A stretch of DNA of 64,000 nucleotides. Source: Aphrocallistes beatrix (lineage: Eukaryota > Porifera > Hexactinellida > Sceptrulophora > Aphrocallistidae). The position numbers were made by a program, and so were the translations under genes. Shown here piece by piece: positions 21,143-31,083 of the stretch; the first letter of the stretch is position 1, and the number at the start of each line of letters is the position of its first letter. The stretch spans positions 1,860,001 through 1,924,000 of the forward strand of contig OY725502.1 of the NCBI GenBank assembly GCA_963281255.1. Reading direction: 5' to 3'. The notes below the pieces were generated by a model. It saw only the letters and a list, made by a program, of their open reading frames with translations. It had not been told where the DNA came from and ran no database searches.

Positions 21143-21394
21143 GTGAAATTTCGTGGCTGTAAGTGGCTGTCTTTCAGGTATCACGAAATTAACAACAGTA
21201 CAAAGATATACTTCTACTCGGATAAAGGGAAACCAACCGTATTGTATGACATAAAGGTTATAAATCAGGCGTTTGAGAACGACATCTATGACAGCCTGCC
21301 TTTTCTACATGCATTCGCTCGGTGTGAGAAGTCTGCTCTACACTGGTTGATGAAAGAGGATTCCGTCTTACAAAGCTGTGCTAGTGTTTTCTGA
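21143..21394 (+). pseudogene. transposon protein fragment with LPFLHAF motif
   Basis: An 83-residue frame ends YDSLPFLHAFARCEKSALHW and then LMKEDSVLQSCASVF. The LPFLHAF..C..(T)SAL motif is reminiscent of an LP.LHAFTGCD.TSA motif in uncharacterised transposon-type proteins of animals, here with the Asp changed. No complete gene is present. Assignment is from motif memory only. Confidence 0.35.
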
Positions 21395-22816
21395 GGTAAT
21401 CCAAGACCCAGTTGAGATGGGAATCAAATTTTAAATTTTATTTGTTTGTTTTTTCATTAATAATACATTTATGCCACCAGCCGTAAGTAATAATATTTAA
21501 AACTAACATTTAGACTATTTATATTAAGAAATTCGTACTCAGCAAGCATAGCCGAGAAAAACAAGGGGTCACTCGATATGGTTTCTACCAAATTTGGAGA
21601 TCGGAATTTTCACATTCCAGGCCGTTGCTAGGGAGGATCAGAAAATATTTTCCCAAAATATAGTCAATATATATATCAAATTGCCGGAAATTTGATGCTG
21701 AGCACGAATATGACAATAAAAATGATCTGCAATCATTTAAAAATTTAAATATCCGTTTTCAAAACCGGCGATTTGTATAGTCCGGGGTGAACGACGGAGT
21801 CGTACCAATCCACTTTCGGATAGTCCGATTTCGGTAAACTTTTAGTATGTCACTCTTAAGACATGATACTACGGAAAAATGCAATAAAAAATTTCTTGCA
21901 ATTATTTTGGGGTTAGGATAATTTGCTTCCTATTTTGACCTGACTAGTTAATAGAGTTCTCAAGTTTACTCGGGCCAAAATGTCCTCTTGACCGATGTGG
22001 TCCTATTAAGCGGAGTCGACTATATATTCGAAATCTACACACCTAAAAACTCAATGTTAACCGTTGGAAAGTAGTCTAACAGATTTTTCAAAATTCGTAA
22101 ATAGTAAAATATTTATATAAAGGTATAAAATATACACATAACCTTTTTTCTATCTTTACACTATAATAAACTTAAGATATACTATATTTATAAAGTTATT
22201 GCTTTGAAATATTAATAACAGTGACAGTCTATTGTGAGAGTGAAGTTGAACCCCTGCGTCGTAAATTCCTGGTACAATCACCTGTTTAGCGATACTGTAG
22301 GTCATAGCCGACTTCATATATACGTATGTACTAGTAGGTTATGTGTTAGTATATTCTGCATTTCTAACAATCTTTTTGGGAGTTAAAATTCCATTACCAA
22401 TGGTAGTAACCCTCCGCTGTTGAAAATACTGCTTGTCGAAAAGACTGTCCAGTAAAGTTTTAGTATAACCTAATAGATTCGTTAATTAACCCAGACAAAT
22501 ATTCCACATTTTCTATCCTGGCACTTTGATTTTTGAAACCGTGGATAAGAGCGCGAAAGTAAGCATTTGAGGAAGAGAAGCAAGTGAAAGTACTCAGAAT
22601 TAGCCTACTCTTTAGATCAGTGGTAGGGAGCCCATGGCCCGCGATACAACTTTTGATGGCTCGCGACCTCTTTTCAAACATTCTATAATGGAGCCCGCGT
22701 GTTAGTGATTGTGATATGCCCGCCCAATTTTTGTGTGACATTGATGCTAAATATAAATATATTTTATACCATCATAATATAATTGAAGCCAACGATTCAA
22801 GGTATTTTACTTAGTT

Positions 22817-23155
22817 ACAAGCGCGCTTCGCTTGCTTGAGCTGCGCGGGCAGCGAACATTTTGTGTCCGCATGAGCCGCCCTTTGGGCGCCTATGGTACA
22901 TTCATTAATAGTTAACATATTGGAAATTTTTCAATGGAATTTTATCTTAAACTTTGAATTCTATGATTGCGTAATGGTGACGTATTATATGAATGCTAAC
23001 TCATTATGTAGGAATAATGATTGTGTCAAATTGCAAGGAACATTGATGTATGCCTGTGATTAAAATTTTTGCCTTCCAACATTTACGTCATAATTCCGTC
23101 ATGAGTTGACACTTTCGTCTAAGGTTAGAACTTAGTAGAGCCATAATAGTAAGGA
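22817..23155 (-). mobile_element. Helitron-like element inside the hAT
   Basis: The 3' hairpin end (CAAGCGAAGCGCGCTTGT) is at 22817 and the 5'-TC end (TCCTTACTATTATGGC) at 23155. Internal acgtcataattccgtcatga matches the second subfamily. Confidence 0.7.
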
Positions 23156-23833
23156 TTTTTGCTTTTGCTAGTTTAGGAAAATCTTTGTTGTTACGGCTTC
23201 CATAGTTTTCTAGTGAGCCAACTGGATATTGTATGATAATGACCAAGCCCTATGACAGGGGGTGCCAGCAGGGCCATTTGGCCCGGGCCTCCTCACCCTC
23301 CAAAGTCCCTCAAAAATAGACAGGGTCCATGATAATAATTAATTATATATTCTATTTTACAAAATTTGGATTATGTAGTGTTCCTGTTAACTCATAACAG
23401 TAACTGTATTTTCAACATTTTGTGAAAACCTAGTACGATTTGATTACATTGAATGGACGTGTAAGTATACTATATTTTAGCAAATTTAGCAGAAAAAGGC
23501 TAGAAAAGCATTTATCAATTAAAGTTCGTTTGTATTCACATAATTACACATCTATTATCGTATAATACGTATTTATCACATTCTTCTCATGTTTTCATAT
23601 GTATTGGAATTGTAGGTTACAATTCTAGTAAAGTGACCCTGGCCTCTCTGATTCTCTCAGAGGCCCTGATAATGACTAATAAATGAAATGGCAAGGGGTT
23701 TTTTCTTCCTCATATCTCTCCTGCCAAATATCCCAATACAGAGGCGAAATTTCTTATTTTTACGACTCTGGAATATTATAACACATTCTGAACAGTAAAC
23801 ACAATTCACTACACAAAATAATTAAATAAAGTA

Positions 23834-24022
23834 CAGTCGACTCCGCTTAATAGGGTCACTGTTTAAATGGGTCAGCCGCTTAATCGGGCCACTTTTGGCA
23901 GGACCGGAATAGCTCTCACACATAGAGGCTAACACAAAAATATTTTCGGTTAATAGAGTTCTCAGCTTAATCGGGTCAAAATATCCCCTGACCGATGTGA
24001 CCCTATTAAGCGGAGTCGACTG
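23834..24022. mobile_element. intact pogo/Tigger-type MITE
   Basis: The TIR cagtcgactccgcttaatag is flanked by TA. At 189 bp it is the best-preserved copy of the family and the reference for the split copy at 19928-22022. Confidence 0.85.
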
Positions 24023-24329
24023 TATTTGAAAATATGAATCTAGATTAAAATTTCAAACTGTTCCAAATTCTAATAGCAATCGATCAAATATCGAAAATAA
24101 TTTTAATATACAGCTGAGGGCCCGCGACCCAGATTATAAAACCTGACGCCGCCCCTATCTCATTGATTAACAATTTATATTTGTTATGAAAATAGCTTTT
24201 GATGTGGGCATAGCAAGAACTGACAGGGCCACAATTGTGGCCCACTTAAGGAGTAATGTTGCCCGCGCCACTGCTTTAGATTAACCTGGGATAAGACTAC
24301 AAAACTCTAATACGAAACAATAATATATA

Positions 24330-24881
24330 CAGTCGAAATCGGGTTATTTTGTCCATTTGATTGCACTGCCAAAACGACAAAATAACCCGATAGACAAAAT
24401 AATCCGATTATTTTATAATTGAATTATGAATCAGGGCTGGGGTTGGTTAACCGATTTTAGGGTTCAGTCATTTTGGTTTCCTCCAGGGCGGTTAACCGGT
24501 TAACCGATGTCAATATAAATTAGTAAAAATATGGATTTTTGGACTAATCTTTAACCTGGTATTAATAATTTTATAATTTTCAGTGGTCTCGAAATATATT
24601 ATATGATTATAAAATAGGAATTATACTGTATTATCAAATTTTTAGAAGCAATATTCATGAATCTCCGTAGAAAAACAATGAAATTAGTGTAAATATTTAT
24701 AAAATAAAGCCGATCGGTTAACCGATCGAGGATTTCCTTAACCGTTAACCGGGATTGACGGCGGTTAACCGGTTAACCGAATCCAGCCTTGTATGAATAA
24801 AACAATTTTTACACTGACTTGACGACAAAATAACCCAATGGGACAAAAAAACCCGGTGTCAAAATAACCCGATTTCGACTG
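24330..24881. mobile_element. pogo-type MITE split by a hAT MITE
   Basis: The outer ends cagtcgaaatcgggttattt and aataacccgatttcgactg are flanked by TA. Motifs aaaataacccgat recur inside. The inner hAT MITE 24432-24791 (cagggctgggg...ccagccttg) has TATGAAT on both sides and is a copy of 10181-10539. Confidence 0.8.
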
Positions 24882-24925
24882 TACTACATCATAAACAACA
24901 GGATAGTACAAATAAAACTCACATA

Positions 24926-25403
24926 CACTAAGCGGACAAAAGTATTTCAACACTTGATTCTTTCGCATACAAATAATACTAATTCGGATTATTTCATGAA
25001 GGGCAATCCGTTCAAATTCAAAAAGATACTAAAAATCTGATTTCAGATTCGAAATTTACACATTCGAATTAGTCATAGTTGAACATAACTAATAAATTAC
25101 CCAACTCAATGAACAATCTTATCAGCCTGAGCCACTATAGGTAATTCATTGCCATCATGTATAGTGGTCAAAATGGGTGTATGTGGCATAAAGTGGCACT
25201 GATTGATAATTACAAAAAGTTAGGAATGAATGATTAATTAGAAAAATTAACCTGTGACTAATTTGAATGCATATTATTCGAATCTTGAATCCGATTAGCT
25301 GTATCCCATACCGTTTAGAAGTAACCATCTTCATGAATAGACTCATTTTAGTATAATTTGTATGGGAAGAATCAAGTGTTGAAATACTTTTGTCCACTTA
25401 GTG
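24926..25403. mobile_element. Tc1/mariner-type MITE
   Basis: Inverted ends of about 35 bp, cactaagcggacaaaagtat on the left, are flanked by TA. 478 bp, no frame of note. Its right end lies about 145 bp downstream of the ADP-ribosyltransferase stop codon. Confidence 0.8.
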
Positions 25404-25548
25404 TATTAGAGTGTCAATAAATTTACCAAATAACCTATCAGTAGATCAATGCTACAATACTATACATTATTTTCAGAATTAACATGTTGGGGAGAGAGAT
25501 TCAAAAGTTAACTAAAGGATAGTTAAGATACAAAGTAGTGGTGATAGA

Positions 25549-27078
25549 TCAGTAATCTTCCAAACGGATCCTAAACGTAGTGAATCCGTTAGATTTGTCT
25601 ATGCTAGTGATACGGAATCTAGCTCCACTAGGGTAGAGGAATTCTTCTTCACCTTCAAAGGCAGAGTCATCCTTGATTCCCTTTGCTGCATATTTAGTGC
25701 CTTGGGTGTTGTCACAAATAAACATGCAAGTTCCAAAACATTTTGCAACACTCTCGTTCCGAGAACTTGAAGTAAAGCAGAGCCATGTAAAGGTTTCCCC
25801 TTCTTTGTATGCACTGATTGCCTCAGGAGGAAGGTTCATTGCTCTGAATGTAGGTTCATTTGTAGGAATAATATTAGTCCAGTACATTAGTATTGAGTTC
25901 AGAAGGATTCCGTAAGCTGCAAACGCTAGATCTTCTCCGGAGACAAATGATGGATTGGATCCATGGCCGTGAGTGCGTAATGATGTATTTAGGGCAGAGT
26001 AAAATTGATTGCTGCCTTTTCCCCCATACCTCAAATTGATTGGACATTGCTGCGTATACAATCCAATCACGCGAGAATAAAAATCACTTTTATTCCCACC
26101 CAACAGATCCATATCCATAATGTTCCCCTTTTGTTTTCCTGTAGCAAGAAACGTGGCTGCGTATACATTTATTGATTGTAGCTGGAGTGAGACCGCCCTT
26201 CGAGCTCTTTTCCAATTACTCCCAAGGTTAATGAACTCAAATATGTCCGACATCAAATTTGAATAGATCAGTGAATGCTTTGAATTTAGAGTTTTGGGAT
26301 GGAGTACGTTTTCGAAACAATTTAATGTCAACACAATAGATTCAACTTCAATTTCTTGTTCACTGTCTATTGACACTAAAGTGGGCATTGATTTCGCTTT
26401 TAATGATTTCAGTTTAATTTCTTCGTACTGTTTGATAAGCATTTTAACTTTCGGATCTTTAGCTATTAAGTATGCCGTCGATCCAGCTTTAATAATATCT
26501 TCTCGTGTTTGCTTTGTACATAAGAACGGATCACATTTGGGATTTTCAAGAATCTTTTTAACAGCATCGTAATCATTGAAATATGCAGCTTGGTGTAACA
26601 ACCCCCATGCCCGGTCTGGGGGTATGTAGTTCACGATTACAGGATAGTCATCAAGAATTTTAAAAGCCTCGCGGAAATTTCCCCCTCTTGCATATGTTAT
26701 CATTCTTTCGGTTTGTTCCGAAACGTTGAATGGTTTTTCAATTCTGAACTTGTGTAGCTTAGCGAGGAAAATGACAATATCAAAGTCAAGTTGAACCTTG
26801 GGATCAATTCCAGTCCCTTCAAAAAATTGGTTTATAGCCTTATTCGCACCTTCAACTTCCTCTGTATTGACCTTTACATCTGGGAAAAAATCCTTGAGAT
26901 GGTCAATGGAGATTGGTTTGTCAGGAGTCAACGGTTGAGTTGCGTCATGCGTATGGAATACATTTTTGAATGGCCATCCCCAACGTCTTCCAATTCTACA
27001 ATATTCACAATTAGGATTATCTGCCCTTCCAGGAAGATTCGGTTTTGAATTAGTCGCTGTACTTGGTTCGTTACCCAT
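25549..27078 (-). CDS. Ankyrin-like plus mono-ADP-ribosyltransferase (ART/ARTC fold) protein
   Basis: A 509-residue single-exon gene. The C-terminal third looks like an arginine-type mono-ADP-ribosyltransferase, which moves ADP-ribose from NAD+ to a protein side chain. The R-S-E triad can be placed: R412 in TFRAMN, the Ser box FTSSS (435-439) and an E-x-E at 477-479 within GEEEFLYPSGARFRI. The middle (about 158-210) has ankyrin-like helices (LLHQAAYFNDYDAVKKILE). The N-terminus starts MGNEPS, a possible myristoylation context, and has a C24-x2-C27-x14-H42-x-H44 cluster that could bind zinc. There is no signal peptide or GPI tail, unlike vertebrate ecto-ARTs, so a cytosolic or membrane-attached enzyme is likely. 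The target is unknown. A Helitron-like 5' end begins 40 bp upstream of the ATG and may have replaced the promoter region. Confidence 0.75.
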   Translation of the reverse strand: MGNEPSTATNSKPNLPGRADNPNCEYCRIGRRWGWPFKNVFHTHDATQPLTPDKPISIDHLKDFFPDVKVNTEEVEGANKAINQFFEGTGIDPKVQLDFDIVIFLAKLHKFRIEKPFNVSEQTERMITYARGGNFREAFKILDDYPVIVNYIPPDRAWGLLHQAAYFNDYDAVKKILENPKCDPFLCTKQTREDIIKAGSTAYLIAKDPKVKMLIKQYEEIKLKSLKAKSMPTLVSIDSEQEIEVESIVLTLNCFENVLHPKTLNSKHSLIYSNLMSDIFEFINLGSNWKRARRAVSLQLQSINVYAATFLATGKQKGNIMDMDLLGGNKSDFYSRVIGLYTQQCPINLRYGGKGSNQFYSALNTSLRTHGHGSNPSFVSGEDLAFAAYGILLNSILMYWTNIIPTNEPTFRAMNLPPEAISAYKEGETFTWLCFTSSSRNESVAKCFGTCMFICDNTQGTKYAAKGIKDDSAFEGEEEFLYPSGARFRITSIDKSNGFTTFRIRLEDY

Positions 27079-27117
27079 TCTGTATCTTCGTTAATCTATT
27101 CGGTTGATATTAGTAAA

Positions 27118-28990
27118 TCTTACAAGTATATATTAAAAAGCTAGGATTTTTTGTTTGTTTGTTTGTCCGAATTGGTTGAATAATTGGCAAGTCGTAGAGA
27201 TACGAAAGTTGGCATGTAGGTGTCAAATGATGAATCTACGATTAATTTCGAAGATCTAAGCGAAATTTTCACACCTCTGCAAAAAATGGAAAATAGTTTT
27301 TCACACCATACAATATACTAGGGCATTCAAAAAGTCTTGCGGGTCATACCATAAAATTATAAATAAATGTCATAGAATATGTCTCAATGTATTATTTATT
27401 CGAAATACCCCCCTCCTACTTCTACACAGCGTTTCGATCTTTCCACTCACTTTATGAATGCATTTCTGTACTCTTCTTCGGGGGTGGATTTGAAGAACTG
27501 GTACAGGGCCGACCCGAGGGTTTGTTTCGACTAAAATTCCCTGCTTTGAAGGTAGACTTTGAGCTTGGGGAATAGCCAAAAATCACAGGGAGCTAGGTGT
27601 GGTGAGTAGGGTGGGTGGGGAAGTAAATCTAACCCCTCTGATTCCAAGAAATTTTTAGTGAGCTTGGTTGAATGGGAGCTAGCATTATCTATCAATAATT
27701 TTATTCCCCTCATTTTAGCCTGGGACGGAGCTCTTCCACGTTTTTTATTAGGTTTGGAAGTACTTTCTCTGTAAAAAACGTTGCGTTTACTGTTTTACCA
27801 CTTTCAGAAGGTATTTGCAAGACTATTCCACTACTATTGAAGAAGATCGTGTACATGACCTTCGGTTTTCTGAAGTCGGGCCTAGGAATTTGGGCCGGTC
27901 TTTCGTCGCCTCACACCCATGATCGCATTTTATACTTGCTGTAAGGGGTTGAATAATATACCCAAGTCTCATCCCCGGTTATAACTTCAGCTAGGCGTTT
28001 AGGATCACAACCGTCATAGGTTTCCAGGAGTTTCTTGGAAGTCTTTACACGTGCGAGCTTTTGTTGATCGCCGAGGTTATGTGGGACCCACTTACCGCAA
28101 ATGGATCGGAAACCAAGCTGAGTAGTCAGAATGGAATGAATGGCCCCCGATGAAATCTCCATACTCTGCTCTAACTGCTCGATTGTTATACACTTATCTT
28201 CCCTGACTTTGCTCTCGATTAGAGCAACATTCTCTGGGGTGCTGACGGACACCGGTCTCCCAGATCGAGGTAGATCTGACACGTTTGTATTTCCAGACTG
28301 AAATCGTGCAGCCCATCGCTCGACCGTTGATCTGGAAGGGCAGTCCATGCACAATACCTCCTGCAACTAGTTGCAGATGAGTACCGGCTGGATGCGGAGT
28401 TTTGTGCGAAACTCAATGTAAGCTCTCCGTTTCAGATTAAAATTGTCATCCTTGGAAGCCATAATTTTACCAGTATGTTGAAATGATGTGTGAATAAATT
28501 GATCAGAAATTTGTAATTTTCATTCAATCAAGCTAAGATTTTCAGTAAATCAAGCTAAGATATAAGGTTGTCTTATAGATAAAAACTGATTTGTTTACTA
28601 TTATAGTTTGCGAAATATACCATGACCCGCAAGACTTATTGAACGACCTAGTATATGTCTCAGCCATTTTAGGTGATAGAAGGCTGAAATTTTAATAGAA
28701 TGTGTATATGAATATACCTCACATATGATCCAACTATCATCAAAAAATGATGACTCATCACTCTGTTATGACGTTATCATTACGCATCAAAATTTTAAAA
28801 ATTGAAAATTTGGTGATTTTTCGTGTGATATCGATATAGCAATAGGACCGACGTATTTAGAGATGTTATCCCCCTTATAATTAATCAATGTGATCCCAGG
28901 CGCCCGCAGGGCGCAAAGTGTCCGCCAGCCGCGCTTGTTGCAATATATATATGTAACGAATTGATTGAAGAAACTGCCAGACACAGAAAG
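27118..28990 (+). mobile_element. Helitron-like element(s) surrounding a mariner
   Basis: The 5' part (27118-27315: TCTTACAAGTATATATTAAA, gtttgtttgtttg, gcgaaattttcacacctctg) belongs to the first subfamily. After the mariner, 28654-28945 (ccattttaggtgatagaagg, tgatgactcatcac, ggcgcccgcagggcgc) belongs to the second and ends at a damaged hairpin (cgcgcttgttg). 28950-28995 then restarts with gtaacgaattgattgaagaa. So this is a chimera or two elements joined by deletion. Confidence 0.55.
27318..28651 (-). mobile_element. full-length, inactive mariner
   Basis: The terminal repeats ctagggcattcaaaaagtct and its partner (agacttattgaacgacctag) are flanked by TA. The element is 1334 bp, normal for mariner. 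The - strand transposase starts MASKDDNFNLKRRAYIEFRT at about 28462. It shows a helix-turn-helix (SRSTVERWAARFQSG), WVPHNL and GDETWVYY (first Asp). LLIDNASSH (second Asp) and LAPCDFWLF (third Asp) follow with 34 residues between the last two, the DD34D pattern. In-frame stops (near 28366 and 27911) and frameshifts, one in an A-run near 27745, break it. Confidence 0.9.
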
Positions 28991-29030
28991 ATGATTTTTG
29001 GTATGTGTATATACGTATATATATATCTGG

Positions 29031-29375
29031 GTTGCAACCGAATAGTTGATTATTCGGTTTAACCAAATAATATTTGCAAATAGTTGATATTTGGTTTGTA
29101 ACCAAATATCATTATTTGGTATTCGGTTGAGAACCAAATAATTTGGTCAACCGAATATTTGATCAACCACAAAATATATTTTTTTAATAAATGTTCCATA
29201 TATAAACATTTATACACAAATATAATCAAATATAAGTTGGCCTATTATATTTATTTGTGTTCGGACCATGTAAGAACATGTGATTGTGTTCGGAAAGCAT
29301 GCAAATTATTCCAAATTACTTGGTCTGACCATTATTCGGTTAAATTGGTATTTGGTTGAAGCGGTTTCAACCTTG
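29031..29375. mobile_element. hAT-type MITE related to 3714-4256
   Basis: The ends gggttgcaaccgaatag and cggtttcaaccttg are inverted. The interior is built of ttcggtt/aaccaaat and tatttggt units. Flanks are TA-rich, so no target duplication can be read. Confidence 0.65.

Positions 29376-29423
<48 letters not shown>
29376..29423. repeat. (TA)n microsatellite
   Basis: About 23 TA units directly follow the MITE end. Confidence 0.95.
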
Positions 29424-29426
<3 letters not shown>

Positions 29427-29964
29427 AATATCAGAATACATCGGGAAATAATCATTTTAGATACCCTATATTAACCGTTGAGAAAATACCCTATATTAAC
29501 CGTTGAGAACTCGTTTTTAACGTAAAATTCAAACATGGTGAAATACCCTACATTAGTCGTTGAGATCTTACTTATATCTTTAAACGAAGCTTTGCAGTGG
29601 TAGTGTTAACTTAATATATTAATTTCTATGTACTTATAAAACCCGGAAGTGATGAGATTTTGCGAAAAAATGTTGGCGGTGCATATCTACACCATAAGGA
29701 GATCCTACTTGCGAAATTTGGTAAAAATCGGACTGTTAGATTTCGCAGTAGCGCGCGTACGGACATACATACATACATACAGGGTGGCTTGTAAGTTCTG
29801 TCCCAAGCTTTATTAGGTATAAAATTTCTAAGATTCGAACAATCTTAGTTATTATGGTCTTTAGAGATTGTAATTCGAATATTTTCGATGATTTTATAAG
29901 ATTTTTTGAGCTAAGAACTGGAACTGTGTTTTGTATGGTGAGTTTTGTGAAAAAAATATGTGTC

Positions 29965-30358
29965 CAGGGGCCTTATTCACTAAGAAAACTTAAGATTTGC
30001 TTAACTTTTGAATCTTCAAAATTAGAGGAGATTTTTAAAGAATTCAAATAGATTGCATACTCTATTAATTTTAAGTGGTACAATTGAAATGCTTGACAAA
30101 TTTTGACTCATTTGTTAAACTTTTCAGAAAGTTACGTAATATTTTAAGTTAAGTATGACGTCATAATACTTAAGTATGACATCACGAATATTTCGAGAGT
30201 GACTTGGAATATTTCCAGTATTTAGGTAGTTTATATTTCTATTGGTATCATTGAACCTCTATTTACCCAAATCGTAATGCAACTCTTCAAAATTTCCACT
30301 ATATAAAGTTATATAAAGTTAAGCAAATCTTAAGTTTTCTTAGTGAATAAGGCCCCTG
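29965..30358. mobile_element. 394-bp TIR element with no readable TSD
   Basis: Perfect inverted ends of about 35 bp begin caggggccttattcactaag. Compared with the empty site in 40921-40940 (gtgtcctggcacgcagcg), the flanks tgtgtcc and tggctcgc join exactly, with no duplicated target bases visible. Unclassified. Confidence 0.65.
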
Positions 30359-30613
30359 GCTCGCAGCGAAAATCGAGAATCAAGGCTCCTGCTGCTGTAA
30401 AAAATGTCTCTAAAATCGATGTTCCATGACGATTTAGCACCAGATACCCTTCATTCACCATTGAAATATTTCACAAATCCATTGAATTCATTACCAGAAA
30501 CGAGATAAAGTTATTATTTCACGACTTCAAATTAGGTACATTTTGCAAAATCACCTAAAATGGCACTTTTTTTCACATCACCAAAAAATCTGATCCAAAA
30601 GGTTCTCAATATA

Positions 30614-30814
30614 CAGTCGACTCTCGTTAACACGTACACCAAGGGACCGTGGAGATTTGTACTGCTTATCCGGAGTACGTATTAACCGAAGTACGTACAT
30701 AGCCACATTTGTCCAAAATACTTAATATACATAGTGATAACTACGTGAGAGTATGAAATTGTACTTGTCAAATAGAGAACTCATTATCCATGTTGTATTA
30801 ACGAGATTCGACTG
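30614..30814. mobile_element. pogo/Tigger-type MITE
   Basis: The ends cagtcgactctcgttaacac and attaacgagattcgactg are inverted and flanked by TA. The interior repeats cgtattaacc-type motifs. Confidence 0.75.
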
Positions 30815-31083
30815 TATTTTCATTGAGAAACATCTGTCTAGTATCTATCTACGTACATACTACGTACCATATTCAAAGTGCTCGTAGGCACACACCTGTT
30901 CGTATTGTCCGTGTTCGTATTAACCGATGTATTTAGTATTGAAAACGCACTGAAGGGAATTGAAAAATCTTCTGAAATCATTGAAAATATTCGAATTACA
31001 ATCTCTAAAGACCATAATAACTAAGATTGTTCGAGAAATTTTATACCTAATAAAGCTTGGGACAGAACTTACAAGCCACCCTG

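Larger units (their letters stand above)
20029..21946. mobile_element. 1.9-kb element with about 470-bp TIRs and 4-bp TSD GTTA
   Basis: The ends tagtcaggtcaa and ttgacctgacta begin inverted repeats of about 470 bp (20029-20505 and 21468-21946) that stay highly similar throughout. GTTA flanks both sides (20025-20028 and 21947-21950). Joining the flanks restores the pogo MITE sequence ttttcggttaatagag seen intact at 23955-23970. The middle carries two short coding relics and one nested MITE. I do not recognise the superfamily. Confidence 0.8.
19488..22280. mobile_element. four-level nest of transposable elements
   Basis: The outer layer is an hAT MITE fragment (19488-19575) joined at 19585 to a decayed Helitron-like element. 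Its tandem block (ccccatgtcaaccgttggaa, 19828) stops at 19925 and resumes at 22024 (tcgaaatctacacacc). Between lies a pogo-type MITE (19928-22022), itself split at 20028/21947 by the long-TIR element, which contains another pogo-type MITE copy (20592-20806). The split MITE can be checked against the intact copy at 23834-24022. Confidence 0.8.
22610..24281. mobile_element. hAT element with perfect 8-bp TSD CTTTAGAT
   Basis: The element runs from 22618 (cagtggtagggagcccatgg) to 24273 (aatgttgcccgcgccactg). CTTTAGAT is on both sides (22610-22617 and 24274-24281). It has no transposase frame. It is enlarged by a Helitron-like insertion (22817-23155), a G/C-rich hAT-like piece starting near 23268 (cagggggtgccagcagggcc) and a pogo MITE (23834-24022). 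Decayed relatives end at 11203 and near 33320. Confidence 0.85.
29780..31083. mobile_element. Tc1/mariner-type long-TIR element with two nested MITEs
   Basis: The ends cagggtggcttgtaagttct and their complement are flanked by TA. Similarity of the arms continues for about 150 bp (attgtaattcgaatattttc). Nested inside are 29965-30358 (caggggccttattcactaag ends) and a pogo MITE 30614-30814 (cagtcgactctcgttaacac ends, TA flanks). The sister element at 40744-41505 lacks both insertions and serves as the empty-site control. Confidence 0.8.

Noticed and set aside
29280..29474. ORF with a long YIYIYIY run
   Set aside because: It is the translation of the (TA)n microsatellite.
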